Source of the DNA: CALBPI01 sp039027435
GTDB lineage: Bacteria > Pseudomonadota > Gammaproteobacteria > Steroidobacterales > Woeseiaceae
Direction of reading: 5' to 3'
NCBI GenBank assembly: GCA_039027435.1
Contig: JBCCKF010000001.1
Coordinates: forward strand, 434,001-498,000
Length of the DNA: 64,000 nucleotides
Shown here piece by piece: positions 1-8,657 of this stretch. Both the position numbers and the translations under genes were made by a program. The first letter of the stretch is position 1; every line of letters starts with the position of its first letter. The notes under the pieces are model-generated. The model saw only the letters and a program-made list of their open reading frames with translations. It had not been told where the DNA came from and did no database searches.

Positions 1-1194
1 CATGTTACCGGTGCCTTTGAACTCCTCGTAGATGACTTCGTCCATCTTCGAGCCAGTATCCACGAGCGCTGTCGCCAGAATCGTCAGGCTACCGCCCTCC
101 TCTACGTTGCGCGCGGCACCGAAGAACCGCTTGGGTCTGTGTAGCGCATTGGCATCGACGCCACCGGTCAACACCTTGCCCGAGGACGGGACGACGGTGT
201 TGTAGGCGCGGGCCAGGCGCGTGATGGAATCGAGCAGTATCACAACGTCGCGCTTGTGTTCGACGAGGCGCTTGGCTTTCTCGATAACCATCTCGGCCAC
301 TTGTACGTGACGGCTCGCCGGCTCATCGAACGTCGAGGAGACCACCTCGCCGCGCACGGTGCGTGCCATCTCGGTGACTTCTTCGGGCCGCTCGTCGATC
401 AGCAGTACGATCAGGTCGCACTCCGGATGGTTGGCGGAGATCGCAGATGCCACGTTCTGCAGCAACATTGTCTTACCGGCCTTCGGCGGCGACACAATCA
501 AACCGCGCTGACCTTTACCGATCGGTGCAACCAGATCAATGATACGTGCTGTGAGATCTTCCTTACTGCCGTTACCTTGCTCGAGCTTAAGCCGATCACG
601 CGGGAACAACGGTGTCAGGTTTTCGAACAGCACTTTGCTGCGCGTGTTCTCCGGCGGTTCGTGGTTGATCTGACCGACCTTGAGCAACGCAAAATAGCGC
701 TCACCGTCTTTCGGCGGACGAATCAGACCCGAAACGGTGTCGCCAGTACGAAGGTTAAATCGCCGGATCTGACTCGGTGAGACATAAATATCGTCGGGCC
801 CAGCCATGTAAGAACTGTCCGACGAACGCAGGAAGCCAAACCCATCCTGCAAAATCTCAAGTACACCGTCACCGTAGATGTTCTCACCATTCTTGGCGTG
901 TGCTTTGAGCACCGCGAAAATGATGTCCTGCTTCCGGGAACGCGCGAGCCCTTCGAGACCCATCGATTCACCAAGCTCTACCAGAGACGCTGCCGGACGC
1001 GTCTTCAGCTCGGTCAGATTCATTGCATCCTTGCTTTGCTCGAGCTCCTCCGGCGGGATGACCTCGAGACTGCCGCCGTCATCAAACGGAAGATCACTGT
1101 GTGTTCTCTTCCTACCGGACTTGCGGCGAGATTTCTTTTTCGTGTTGTTGCTCCGCTGAGATTGCTGCGGACGCGGACGGGTACTCGTGTTCAA
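1..1194 (-). CDS. rho: Transcription termination factor Rho (3' end beyond window)
   Basis: Hexameric RNA-dependent ATPase that ends transcription. The in-window 398 codons cover the N-terminal helical domain (starting MNLTELK, base 1023), the RNA-binding cold-shock domain (FGFLRS, DDIYVSPSQIRRFNLRTGD), Walker A (SPPKAGKT) and Walker B (VILLDSITRLAR); about 110 C-terminal residues lie beyond base 1. The frame stays open upstream of MNLTELK, and a TTG at 1194 with a TGAGG Shine-Dalgarno 5 nt before it would add a 57-residue Lys/Arg-rich extension (contains KKKSRRKSGRKR). A weaker AAGGA precedes the ATG at 1023, so the start is not certain. It lies 7 nt after trxA, the same order as in E. coli. 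Confidence 0.96.
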   Translation of the reverse strand, partial: MNTSTRPRPQQSQRSNNTKKKSRRKSGRKRTHSDLPFDDGGSLEVIPPEELEQSKDAMNLTELKTRPAASLVELGESMGLEGLARSRKQDIIFAVLKAHAKNGENIYGDGVLEILQDGFGFLRSSDSSYMAGPDDIYVSPSQIRRFNLRTGDTVSGLIRPPKDGERYFALLKVGQINHEPPENTRSKVLFENLTPLFPRDRLKLEQGNGSKEDLTARIIDLVAPIGKGQRGLIVSPPKAGKTMLLQNVASAISANHPECDLIVLLIDERPEEVTEMARTVRGEVVSSTFDEPASRHVQVAEMVIEKAKRLVEHKRDVVILLDSITRLARAYNTVVPSSGKVLTGGVDANALHRPKRFFGAARNVEEGGSLTILATALVDTGSKMDEVIYEEFKGTGNM

Positions 1195-1201
1195 GTCGAC
1201 C

Positions 1202-1528
1202 TCACAGGTTGCCGTCGATGAATTCATTCAATGCAACTTTGGACATTGCACCGAGCTTCTGGCCTTGTACGTCGCCGCCTTTGATCAACATGACCGTCGG
1301 GATACTGCGAATGCCGTACTTCGGCGGGGTGTTTGGGTTTTCGTCGATATTGAGCTTGACGATCTTCAGGCGATCACCGTATTCCTCTGCAGCCGCCTCG
1401 AGCAGCGGAGAAATCATCTTGCAGGGTCCGCACCACTCGGCCCAGAAATCGAGAAGAACAGGTACATCGGAGTCCAGAACATCGTTCTGGAAGGTGGCAT
1501 CAGTGGTATGCAGGATTCGGTCGCTCAA
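1202..1528 (-). CDS. trxA: Thioredoxin 1
   Basis: Cytosolic dithiol-disulfide oxidoreductase of 108 residues, the length of E. coli TrxA. It has the active site WCGPCK, the DFWAEWC lead-in, the YGIRSIPT cis-proline loop and the KLNIDENP strand. The frame is open up to an ATG at 1633, but those extra 35 residues do not look like thioredoxin. The TTG at 1528 begins SDRILHTTDATF, which matches the E. coli N terminus, and is preceded by a TGAGGG ribosome site, so TTG is chosen. It is followed directly by rho and is divergent from rhlB. Confidence 0.95.
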   Translation of the reverse strand: MSDRILHTTDATFQNDVLDSDVPVLLDFWAEWCGPCKMISPLLEAAAEEYGDRLKIVKLNIDENPNTPPKYGIRSIPTVMLIKGGDVQGQKLGAMSKVALNEFIDGNL

Positions 1529-1941
1529 TGGACTACCCTCAGGTTTCGCTGGATTGGAAAAACAGTTGTGGATTGGGTTTCGAGTATTCGGCGTGGCGCA
1601 CGTCGCTATCGGTTTCTGATGGCCCCCAACCACCGATGATGACGTGACGCGCCAGATCAGGCACTATTGCGCATTAACCATCGATCCTTACGACGCCGTG
1701 CGTCCCTCTGGGTCGGTCCTGATATTGCCCTGCCAGCGATCTGTTTCTTAAGCCTTGCAGCGGTGTACCGCGTTTGACGGTGCTAGCGCGCGAAGTGCGG
1801 CGGGACGGGTTCAAGATATTAAATGCAACGGTCGTTGCGCGTTGTTGACCTAATTTCAACCCGTCGCGACAAATTTTGCAAGTGCCTTTGGCTCAGAATC
1901 TGACAGGCAGCGGCCCCAGACAACAAAAAACGACAAACTGA
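1529..1941. other. Divergent intergenic region trxA-rhlB
   Basis: 413 bases separate the trxA and rhlB starts. Promoters for both transcripts are expected here. A TTGACC at 1845-1850 could be a -35 for rhlB, but no good -10 sits at the right distance, so I do not call a promoter. rhlB has no clear Shine-Dalgarno (A-rich sequence precedes its ATG). The short reading frames inside show no recognisable protein. Confidence 0.4.
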
Positions 1942-3357
1942 ATGGCAAACGAACATCTCTCCACTTTGAATTTCAGCGAGCTGCCGCTCCCTGACTCGCT
2001 GATGCAAGGCATCGCAGACGCGGGTTTCGAAAACGCAACACCCATTCAGGCACAGACACTGCCGATTGCGCTCGAAGGCAGCGATGTCGCCGGGCAAGCT
2101 CAAACTGGCACCGGCAAGACGGCGGCATTTCTCATCGCCATGTTTAATCGGCTCTTGCAAGAGCAAGCGGAGCTAGCGGAATCGACAGACGGCTCCACAG
2201 GCATCCGGGCTCTGGTGCTGGCACCAACACGGGAGCTCGCCATTCAGATCGCAGATGATGCTGCGGTGCTCGGCAAGCATACGGGACTGCGCACGGCGCT
2301 CGCTTACGGGGGCACCGACTATGAGAAGCAGCGCAACCGCATTGCCGAAGGCGCTGACATTCTGATCGGCACACCCGGGCGCATCATCGACTATTTCAAG
2401 CAACGCGTTTTCCATATGCGCGATGCGCAGGTGCTGGTGCTCGACGAAGCGGATCGTATGTTCGATCTCGGCTTCATTAAAGACATCCGCTATCTGCTGC
2501 GCCGGCTGCCACCGGCCGACGCCCGACTCAACCTTCTGTTCTCTGCAACACTGTCCTATCGGGTGATGGAGCTCGCAGCGGAGCACATGAACGACCCGGA
2601 GCTCGTTCGAATCGAGCCTGAAAAAGTCACCGCCGATCGGGTCGAACAATCGATCTATTACCCGGCTAACGACGAGAAGATTCCCCTCCTAATCCAACTG
2701 ATGAACGATCTGGAGATCGATCGCACGATGGTCTTCGTCAACACCAAACGCGCGGCGGAGCGACTCGAAGACACGCTCAATGCTAATGGCATCGTCGCTC
2801 AGGCGATCTCTGGCGACGTGCCTCAGCGAAAACGCCTTCGTATGCTGAAGGCGTTCCAGAGCGGGGAACTCAAGGTCTTGATTGGCACGGATGTCGCGTC
2901 GCGCGGTTTGCACATCGACGATGTGACCCACGTTTTCAACTACGACCTGCCGCAAGATCGTGAAGACTATGTGCACCGCATCGGGCGAACCGCGCGTGCT
3001 GGCGCCTCCGGCGTTGCCGTGAGCTTCGGCTGCGAGCAATACGTGATGTCGCTACCCGATATCGAAGACTACATCGGGTTTCGAATTCCGGTGGCGAGCT
3101 TTGATCACGAGTCTCTTCCCGAAATCGAAATCCCGCCACGCCGACCGCGCAAAGGCCCGCCGAGAAAGGGCGGTGCACGCAACGCAGGACCTCGTGGTGG
3201 TGGTGGACGACGAGGCAGCGGACCACCTCGTGAGTCTTCATCACAAGCCTCCGGCGCCAGCAGCAGCTCGGAGGACGGTGCGAAGAAAAAACGCCGTCGC
3301 CGGCGACGCCGCAAGCCGTCGGGTGACCGGCCCGCTAGTCCTCCGTCAGCAGACTAG
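1942..3357 (+). CDS. rhlB: DEAD-box RNA helicase RhlB
   Basis: ATP-dependent RNA helicase, in E. coli a component of the RNA degradosome. The 471 residues contain the Q motif (FENATPIQAQ), motif I (AQTGTGKT), Ia (PTRELA), Ib (GTPGR), II (DEAD), III (SAT), V (GTDVASRG) and VI (HRIGRTARAG). The C-terminal tail beyond about residue 390 is low-complexity, Gly/Ser-rich and very basic (a run of Arg/Lys near 445-455), typical of an RNA-binding or partner-binding tail. Placement divergent from trxA-rho is the conserved enterobacterial arrangement and favours RhlB over RhlE. The last 23 bases overlap the end of the convergent yrfG. Confidence 0.92.
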   Translation: MANEHLSTLNFSELPLPDSLMQGIADAGFENATPIQAQTLPIALEGSDVAGQAQTGTGKTAAFLIAMFNRLLQEQAELAESTDGSTGIRALVLAPTRELAIQIADDAAVLGKHTGLRTALAYGGTDYEKQRNRIAEGADILIGTPGRIIDYFKQRVFHMRDAQVLVLDEADRMFDLGFIKDIRYLLRRLPPADARLNLLFSATLSYRVMELAAEHMNDPELVRIEPEKVTADRVEQSIYYPANDEKIPLLIQLMNDLEIDRTMVFVNTKRAAERLEDTLNANGIVAQAISGDVPQRKRLRMLKAFQSGELKVLIGTDVASRGLHIDDVTHVFNYDLPQDREDYVHRIGRTARAGASGVAVSFGCEQYVMSLPDIEDYIGFRIPVASFDHESLPEIEIPPRRPRKGPPRKGGARNAGPRGGGGRRGSGPPRESSSQASGASSSSEDGAKKKRRRRRRRKPSGDRPASPPSAD

Positions 3358-3994
3358 CAACACGATCAACCACGTGGTGCGCAGGCACAGGACGTGCCGG
3401 TCTCCTACTATCCGGGTGGGTCAACCCAATGGTACTGCCGAGACCGAAGACCTCGGCGGCCCGCAGTACAGACGCACTATCATCGATCAGTACACACGAC
3501 TCGCGGGAGATGCCACTGGACTGGGCGAACCGTTGCCAGAATGCCTGCGACTCCTTTGGGGCGCGGAAATCGTGTGAACTGTAGACCTCATCCATGTAGT
3601 CGGTCACACCGGTGTGCGTGTCCTTAAGCTCGAGTAAGGCACGCGTGGAATTGGTCACCAGCACCAGGCGATAGCCACTGGCTTTCGCCCGCTCAAGAAA
3701 TCCCTCAGCGCCCTCAAGAAAAGCGATTCTGTCTTTACACTCGCGTTTGAGTGACATGATGTCGAGCGACAGAGCATCACTCCAGAAGTCGAGGCAATAC
3801 CAGTTTAGCGTGCCCTCTTCGCGAGCAATCCTGCTGGCGACCTGTTCGCGCGCCGCGTCATCCGGTAGGCGGTTAGCATCGGCAAACGCTTTTGGCACCA
3901 TCTCTTGCCAGAAGAAGTTGTCATAGGCGAGGTCGAGGAGCGTGCCGTCCATGTCGAGCAACAGCGTATCCCGGTTTCCAAAGACGTGACGCAT
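3335..3994 (-). CDS. yrfG: HAD-family GMP/IMP nucleotidase (YrfG-like)
   Basis: Haloacid-dehalogenase phosphatase of 219 residues. Motif I is DMDGTLLD near the N terminus (nucleophile Asp plus acid/base Asp), motif II VTNST, motif III the PKES lysine and motif IV LIDDS. The NFFWQEMVPKAFA and LNWYCLDFWS segments fit the YrfG (GMP/IMP 5'-nucleotidase) group, but substrate is inferred from family only. It is divergent from cysQ; yrfG and cysQ lie near each other, with nudE, in several gammaproteobacteria. The 3' end overlaps rhlB by 23 bases. Confidence 0.85.
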   Translation of the reverse strand: MRHVFGNRDTLLLDMDGTLLDLAYDNFFWQEMVPKAFADANRLPDDAAREQVASRIAREEGTLNWYCLDFWSDALSLDIMSLKRECKDRIAFLEGAEGFLERAKASGYRLVLVTNSTRALLELKDTHTGVTDYMDEVYSSHDFRAPKESQAFWQRFAQSSGISRESCVLIDDSASVLRAAEVFGLGSTIGLTHPDSRRPARPVPAHHVVDRVASLLTED

Positions 3995-4053
3995 CCCATT
4001 AGTGTATCAAATCGCCGACTGCTACCATCGCCGCTGTTTTTTGGAGCCGCACC

Positions 4054-4833
4054 ATGCAATTACCCTATTCTTGGGCTATCGAGCTTGCGAAAAAGGCAGG
4101 CGACGCCATCCTTGAGGTCTACAACACCGACTTCGATGTTGCCGAGAAGGACGACGAGTCTCCGCTGACCCGCGCCGATCTTGCCTCACACCACGTGATC
4201 AGCGATGGCCTCGCCCGGCAGGACGCTCACACACCCATCATCAGTGAAGAAGGCGGGTTGCCCGAGTTTCAGGTACGTGGCGAATGGTCTCGATATTGGT
4301 TGATCGATCCGCTCGATGGGACGAAAGAGTTCATCAAGCGAAATGGCGAGTTCACCGTCAACATCGCCCTGATCCAAAACCACCGCCCGGTGTTCGGCGT
4401 CGTGCATGTCCCGGTTACTGGCGTCACCTACGTTGGCAGTGCCGGCGCCGGCGCCTGGAAAATCGACGCTGACGGCAATGCGAGCCGAATACACGTCGCC
4501 ACCGAAACGCCCCAAACCGCACGCATCGTGGGTAGTCGCTCTCACCAGAGCGATGCAGTTGCCGAGTGGCTAGCCGCAATCGGCGAACACGACATCATCG
4601 CCATGGGTAGCTCACTAAAGTTCTGCGTCGTTGCGGAAGGCGAGGCCGATGTCTATCCAAGACTAGGTCTGACCTCCGAATGGGACACCGGCGCAGCTCA
4701 AGCGGTCGTTGAAGCCGCTGGTGGTGCAGTTGTTACGCTGGATGGCCTACCACTGGCGTACAATACGAAAGACGAAATTTTGAACCCGCACTTTATCGTG
4801 ATCGGTAGTCGCGGGCGGGACTGGCTAGGCTAG
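4054..4833 (+). CDS. cysQ: 3'(2'),5'-bisphosphate nucleotidase CysQ
   Basis: Mg2+-dependent phosphatase of 259 residues that hydrolyses 3'-phosphoadenosine 5'-phosphate (PAP) left over from sulfate assimilation and sulfotransfer. It shows the inositol-monophosphatase-fold metal site: the SEE at about residues 69-71, then DPLDGTKEFI, then the distal WDTGAAQAVVEAAGG. GGAG lies 7 nt before the ATG. It is followed after 5 nt by the DUF465 gene on the same strand. Confidence 0.93.
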   Translation: MQLPYSWAIELAKKAGDAILEVYNTDFDVAEKDDESPLTRADLASHHVISDGLARQDAHTPIISEEGGLPEFQVRGEWSRYWLIDPLDGTKEFIKRNGEFTVNIALIQNHRPVFGVVHVPVTGVTYVGSAGAGAWKIDADGNASRIHVATETPQTARIVGSRSHQSDAVAEWLAAIGEHDIIAMGSSLKFCVVAEGEADVYPRLGLTSEWDTGAAQAVVEAAGGAVVTLDGLPLAYNTKDEILNPHFIVIGSRGRDWLG

Positions 4834-4838
4834 GCGAT

Positions 4839-5066
4839 ATGGACGACAACATCACCGAAATTCTAGAGCACGAGCAGCTTTCGCTGCTCGCCAAGCTCAA
4901 AGAGTTACGTGTGATGCATGCCGACCTTGATGATCTGATCGATCGCTTGTCGCACGACGCCACCATGGATCAGATCCGGTTGCGACGCCTCAAGAAACGC
5001 AAATTGCAGTTGAAGGATGCCATCACACGGATGGAATCCAACATCATTCCTGATCTGAACGCCTGA
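4839..5066 (+). CDS. Small YdcH-like DUF465 protein
   Basis: 75-residue, highly charged, all-helical protein of the DUF465/YdcH type: a stretch with HADLDDLIDRL is followed by a strongly basic LRRLKKRKLQLKD segment, predicted as a helical hairpin or coiled coil. Molecular function is not established for the family. It starts 5 nt after cysQ, so it is probably co-transcribed, and its last 23 bases overlap the end of trhO on the other strand. Confidence 0.8.
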   Translation: MDDNITEILEHEQLSLLAKLKELRVMHADLDDLIDRLSHDATMDQIRLRRLKKRKLQLKDAITRMESNIIPDLNA

Positions 5067-5991
5067 CCGGAAATACCTTTCCGATATGCGCTTCGCCGCG
5101 TGAATCGGCGAGCGCTACCTGCCTGCGTCGCTCCTCGAATTGCCGCCGCTGGCGCGGTGTAATGCGATCAACGCAGCGAGCGCAACAAATGCCGGGCTCA
5201 TAGTCCGGATGCTTCAAATCCTCAGCCGCTAGCGCCCGCCGGCAACCGTGACACTGAACATACGCGCCTGGCGAACGATTGTTGTCGACGGCGACGCGTT
5301 CATCAAAGACAAAGCACTCGCCGTGCCAGCGATTTTCAATCGCGTCATCATCGGCCACCTGATCCAGATAGTTGATGATGCCGCCGTCGAGTTGAAACAA
5401 GTTTTCAAACCCCATGTCTCGCATGACGGCAGTCGCCTTCTCGCAGCGAATGCCCCCCGTGCAGAACATAGCGATTGGCCTTTCGCGAGCAGCAGCCAGA
5501 TCGCTTTCGATGTAGTCGAGAAACTGGCGGAAGTTGGTCGTATTGGGATCTAGCGCGCCAGGAAACGTACCCACTTCGATTTCGTAATCATTGCGCGTAT
5601 CGATCACGAGAGTTTCCGGATCATCCAGCAGCCGATTCCAGGTCTTGGCGTCCACGTGCTGCCCCTGTCCCTGCGCCGGGTTGATATCCGCGCGACCAAT
5701 GGACACGATCTCGTCCCGGTACTTGATTCGCAGACGCCGGAAAGGCGGTGTGTCGGAAACCGACCATCGGCCGGGAAGGCGTGAGAAGTTCGGCTGGTCA
5801 CCCAACCAATCCAGAAGCGACTCCAGCGCGTCTCGCTCACCAGCCAGCGTCGCATTCAGTCCTTCCGGGGCAAGAATGGCGGTGCCGAGCAGTCCTCGTT
5901 GTTGAGCCTGTCCACGCACGGCCTCCCCGAGTGCGCGCGGTTCGCCCACCTCAGTGAACTCATAGAAGGAAACCACACTGCAGCGGGTCAT
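5044..5991 (-). CDS. trhO: tRNA uridine(34) hydroxylase TrhO (rhodanese family)
   Basis: 315-residue YceA/TrhO protein, which in E. coli hydroxylates U34 of several tRNAs in an oxygen-dependent reaction. An N-terminal acylphosphatase-like domain (LAPEGLNATLAG) precedes a rhodanese domain (residues about 110-215: VIDTRNDYE, active-site loop CTGGIRCEKA with the conserved Cys) and a C-terminal cysteine-rich zinc-binding segment (CHGCRRAL...CCARCVD). The ATG overlaps the plsB stop as ATGA, so translation is probably coupled to plsB. Confidence 0.92.
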   Translation of the reverse strand: MTRCSVVSFYEFTEVGEPRALGEAVRGQAQQRGLLGTAILAPEGLNATLAGERDALESLLDWLGDQPNFSRLPGRWSVSDTPPFRRLRIKYRDEIVSIGRADINPAQGQGQHVDAKTWNRLLDDPETLVIDTRNDYEIEVGTFPGALDPNTTNFRQFLDYIESDLAAARERPIAMFCTGGIRCEKATAVMRDMGFENLFQLDGGIINYLDQVADDDAIENRWHGECFVFDERVAVDNNRSPGAYVQCHGCRRALAAEDLKHPDYEPGICCARCVDRITPRQRRQFEERRRQVALADSRGEAHIGKVFPVRRSDQE

Positions 5992-8564
5992 GACTCGGCA
6001 CTCTCCGGTGATTCCTCACCCAGCATCAGATTCTCTGGCACTTCCGTAACCACCAAAATAGCCTGGCGCAAAGGCTCACCCAGTACTCGCCTTGCCTGTT
6101 GTTCGATCGCATCGAAATCGATCTCATACTCAAGACAACGGTCCGCATTCAAGGTGGTGACTCCGCTGTCGCGCAGAACTGACGCAAACGCACGGAACAG
6201 ACGCTTGTCGAAGAAGTCCGGAGAACGCATACCGTAGAGAATCGACAAGCGCTCCGCACATAACTGGCACAAGGCCTCGAGCTTGCTTTGTGTGAGCGTG
6301 CCACTGCCATACCGATGCATCAGCACGATGGCCATGAAGTAGCGCTGGAGAATCGGGACGACCGCTTGCCCCAGTTGAGATAGCGCATGTGCCTCCTGCG
6401 CGCCGGCTGGTGGACGTCGCAAAATATCTCCGTCGCGGATCAGCATGCCTGCACTACAGAAAACCTTGACGATAATTCTCACCAGTTTCGGTAGGTCATC
6501 CTCTTGCCATCGCAGACGCAGTTCCATACGAATGTAGGGACCTACCAATGCGGCGAAACGCTCGAGGTCAGCCTCGCTGACGGCTCGTTCATTGATGAAA
6601 CAGGCCGCGACCAGCGAATGCACAGCAGTGAGGTGCAAAATGTTGTTTCGGAAATAGGTCAGCAGCACCGCCTGATCCGCCGGTAGCACCGCGATCTCGC
6701 CGAGCTTGTCGGTTTCGACAGAGATCGCGCCCATATCCAACCCGTGCGCAATGATGTCATCAACGGACATGTCAGGCATGGTCGTCGCTGCGCTGTAGGG
6801 TGTCTGAGCGAACAGCTTCTGATAGAGCATCAATTGGTGTTTCAAATCATCCATGGCGAGCGCGTGACGCGACGTGCCAAGCAACGCAAGCGCCAGCATG
6901 CTGATCGGCGTCACCGCTGTTGCGCTGTTGATACGCTCAAGAATCTCCCATCCGAGCTGATCCAGCGTCTGGGATAGCCACTCCGGCTTTTCACCGGGTT
7001 CAAGCTGCGCTTCTCGCCAGTTGCCCGCATGAGCGTCAAGGTACTCCGCGAGATCAATCGGTTCGCCGAAATTGACGTAGACCTCGCCGAAAGTCTCCCG
7101 CAACCGGCGTAGCGATCTCACCAGGCCGAATAGTGATTCCTTTCGCTTGTTGTCACCGCGCAACTCGCTGATGAACGAAGTCCCCTCGATAAGACGCTCG
7201 TAGCCAAAGTACACCGGCACGAACTTAACCGGCCGCCGTGAATCGGCGAGGAACGCCTGAATTGTCATGCCCAGCATGCCGACCTTGGGTGGTAACAGTC
7301 GACCGGTACGACTACGCCCGCCTTCGATGAAGTATTCGAGTGGAAAGCCGCGGGTTTGCAGCGCCTTGACGTAGGCATGAAAGACCGACGCATAGAGTCG
7401 GTTGCCACTGAAGCTGCGCCGCAGAAAGAACGCGCCGCCACGTCGAAGCAGTCCGCCCACGACAGGCAGATTCAAGTTGATGCCCGCGGCAATGTAAGGC
7501 AGTGACAGACCCTGCTTGTAGAGCACATAGGACAACAACAGATAATCGAAATGGCTGCGATGACACGGCACGTAAACGAGCTCACTGCCCTCAACGACTT
7601 CGTGCAGACGTTCGGTTCCCCCAAGTCGAATGCCGTCATAGATTCGATTCCAGAGCCAGGTGAGCAGCCGATCAAAAAAACGTACTGTCGAATAGGAGAG
7701 ATCTGCGGCGATCTCCATCGCGTACGCCTGCGCCTTTGCTTCGGCTTTCCTGCGCGCACGCGAATCGGCTGGTCCTGCGTCGTTGATCAAATCGCGAACC
7801 GCAGCATCATTGATGACCTCGTTTATGAGGGTGCGACGATGCGACAAATCCGGACCGACCGTTGCCTGTCGACGGAGCCGAAAATGCACGCGCAGCACTC
7901 TCGACGCCATCCGCAACGTTCGCGGTCCATCGAGGTTTTCTCGAAGAATCGGCGCCATCGCCATAGGCTCGGAGAACTGCATCAGCGTTTGGCGCCCATG
8001 CAGGAAGGTTGTCAGTGCCTTGCGCAATCGCCCGGCCACTTCCCAGTCCTCGTTGAACATCATGGAGAACCAGCCACGCTCCTTGCCCGGAGCGCGCCCC
8101 CAATAAATGCCTACCGGTACAAGGAACAGCGGGAGCGCCTCCACCGTTTTTGGTTCGGCGTCGCGCACGGCAGTCGCCGTTTCAATCAAGGTTGTGAGCC
8201 GCCGCGACTGGCTGCGGGATCGACGCCGCAGAAACAAACCCTTGGAGGGTCGTAGAATGACTAGCGACCGGCCTAGCTCGCGGTTGCCGAAAATAAATTC
8301 TTCGTCAGGATCGGGAAGGCCGAGCTTGCGGCAGGTACTGGCGAGCGTGGCGGAGTCAGCAACACCACCGGTTTCGAGCACATAGCAAAGCCGCACCGCG
8401 GGATCGTTATGCAGCGCGCGAAGCGCTTCGAGCGTTTGCTCGGAGCTCACTTCCGGTCGCACCCACAATCCAATGACCCGGCTCACCAGCCGGCTAGTCA
8501 CACGCCTAATCCAATTCAAGTCTTTATGCCCCTTACTTGCCGGCTCCGGTCCCTGTTGCCGCAA
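5988..8564 (-). CDS. plsB: Glycerol-3-phosphate 1-O-acyltransferase PlsB
   Basis: Inner-membrane enzyme that makes lysophosphatidate in the first step of phospholipid synthesis. 858 residues, slightly longer than E. coli PlsB (about 807). Acyltransferase blocks are visible: CHRSHFDYLLLSY (HX4D), GGAFFLRRSF, FIEGGRSRTG and PVYFGYE. The long helical C-terminal region is typical. The listed start is a TTG; other in-frame starts (TTG at 8519, GTG at 8501) are possible because no site has a strong Shine-Dalgarno. It is divergent from glk. Confidence 0.94.
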   Translation of the reverse strand: MRQQGPEPASKGHKDLNWIRRVTSRLVSRVIGLWVRPEVSSEQTLEALRALHNDPAVRLCYVLETGGVADSATLASTCRKLGLPDPDEEFIFGNRELGRSLVILRPSKGLFLRRRSRSQSRRLTTLIETATAVRDAEPKTVEALPLFLVPVGIYWGRAPGKERGWFSMMFNEDWEVAGRLRKALTTFLHGRQTLMQFSEPMAMAPILRENLDGPRTLRMASRVLRVHFRLRRQATVGPDLSHRRTLINEVINDAAVRDLINDAGPADSRARRKAEAKAQAYAMEIAADLSYSTVRFFDRLLTWLWNRIYDGIRLGGTERLHEVVEGSELVYVPCHRSHFDYLLLSYVLYKQGLSLPYIAAGINLNLPVVGGLLRRGGAFFLRRSFSGNRLYASVFHAYVKALQTRGFPLEYFIEGGRSRTGRLLPPKVGMLGMTIQAFLADSRRPVKFVPVYFGYERLIEGTSFISELRGDNKRKESLFGLVRSLRRLRETFGEVYVNFGEPIDLAEYLDAHAGNWREAQLEPGEKPEWLSQTLDQLGWEILERINSATAVTPISMLALALLGTSRHALAMDDLKHQLMLYQKLFAQTPYSAATTMPDMSVDDIIAHGLDMGAISVETDKLGEIAVLPADQAVLLTYFRNNILHLTAVHSLVAACFINERAVSEADLERFAALVGPYIRMELRLRWQEDDLPKLVRIIVKVFCSAGMLIRDGDILRRPPAGAQEAHALSQLGQAVVPILQRYFMAIVLMHRYGSGTLTQSKLEALCQLCAERLSILYGMRSPDFFDKRLFRAFASVLRDSGVTTLNADRCLEYEIDFDAIEQQARRVLGEPLRQAILVVTEVPENLMLGEESPESAES

Positions 8565-8657
8565 TCCCTAGTTTACCTGAGCACGCGCCGACAGGTGCCT
8601 GTCACGCGCCAGCAGCTGCGTTATCATTGCGGCCAGACTCGACCAGGGACATCGATT

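Noticed and set aside
1674..2166. Minus-strand frames upstream of trxA and opposite rhlB
   Set aside because: No ribosome site or domain; the region is the divergent intergenic space and the start of rhlB.
7551..8255. 234-residue plus-strand frame opposite plsB
   Set aside because: Antisense shadow of the conserved acyltransferase; composition is not protein-like.
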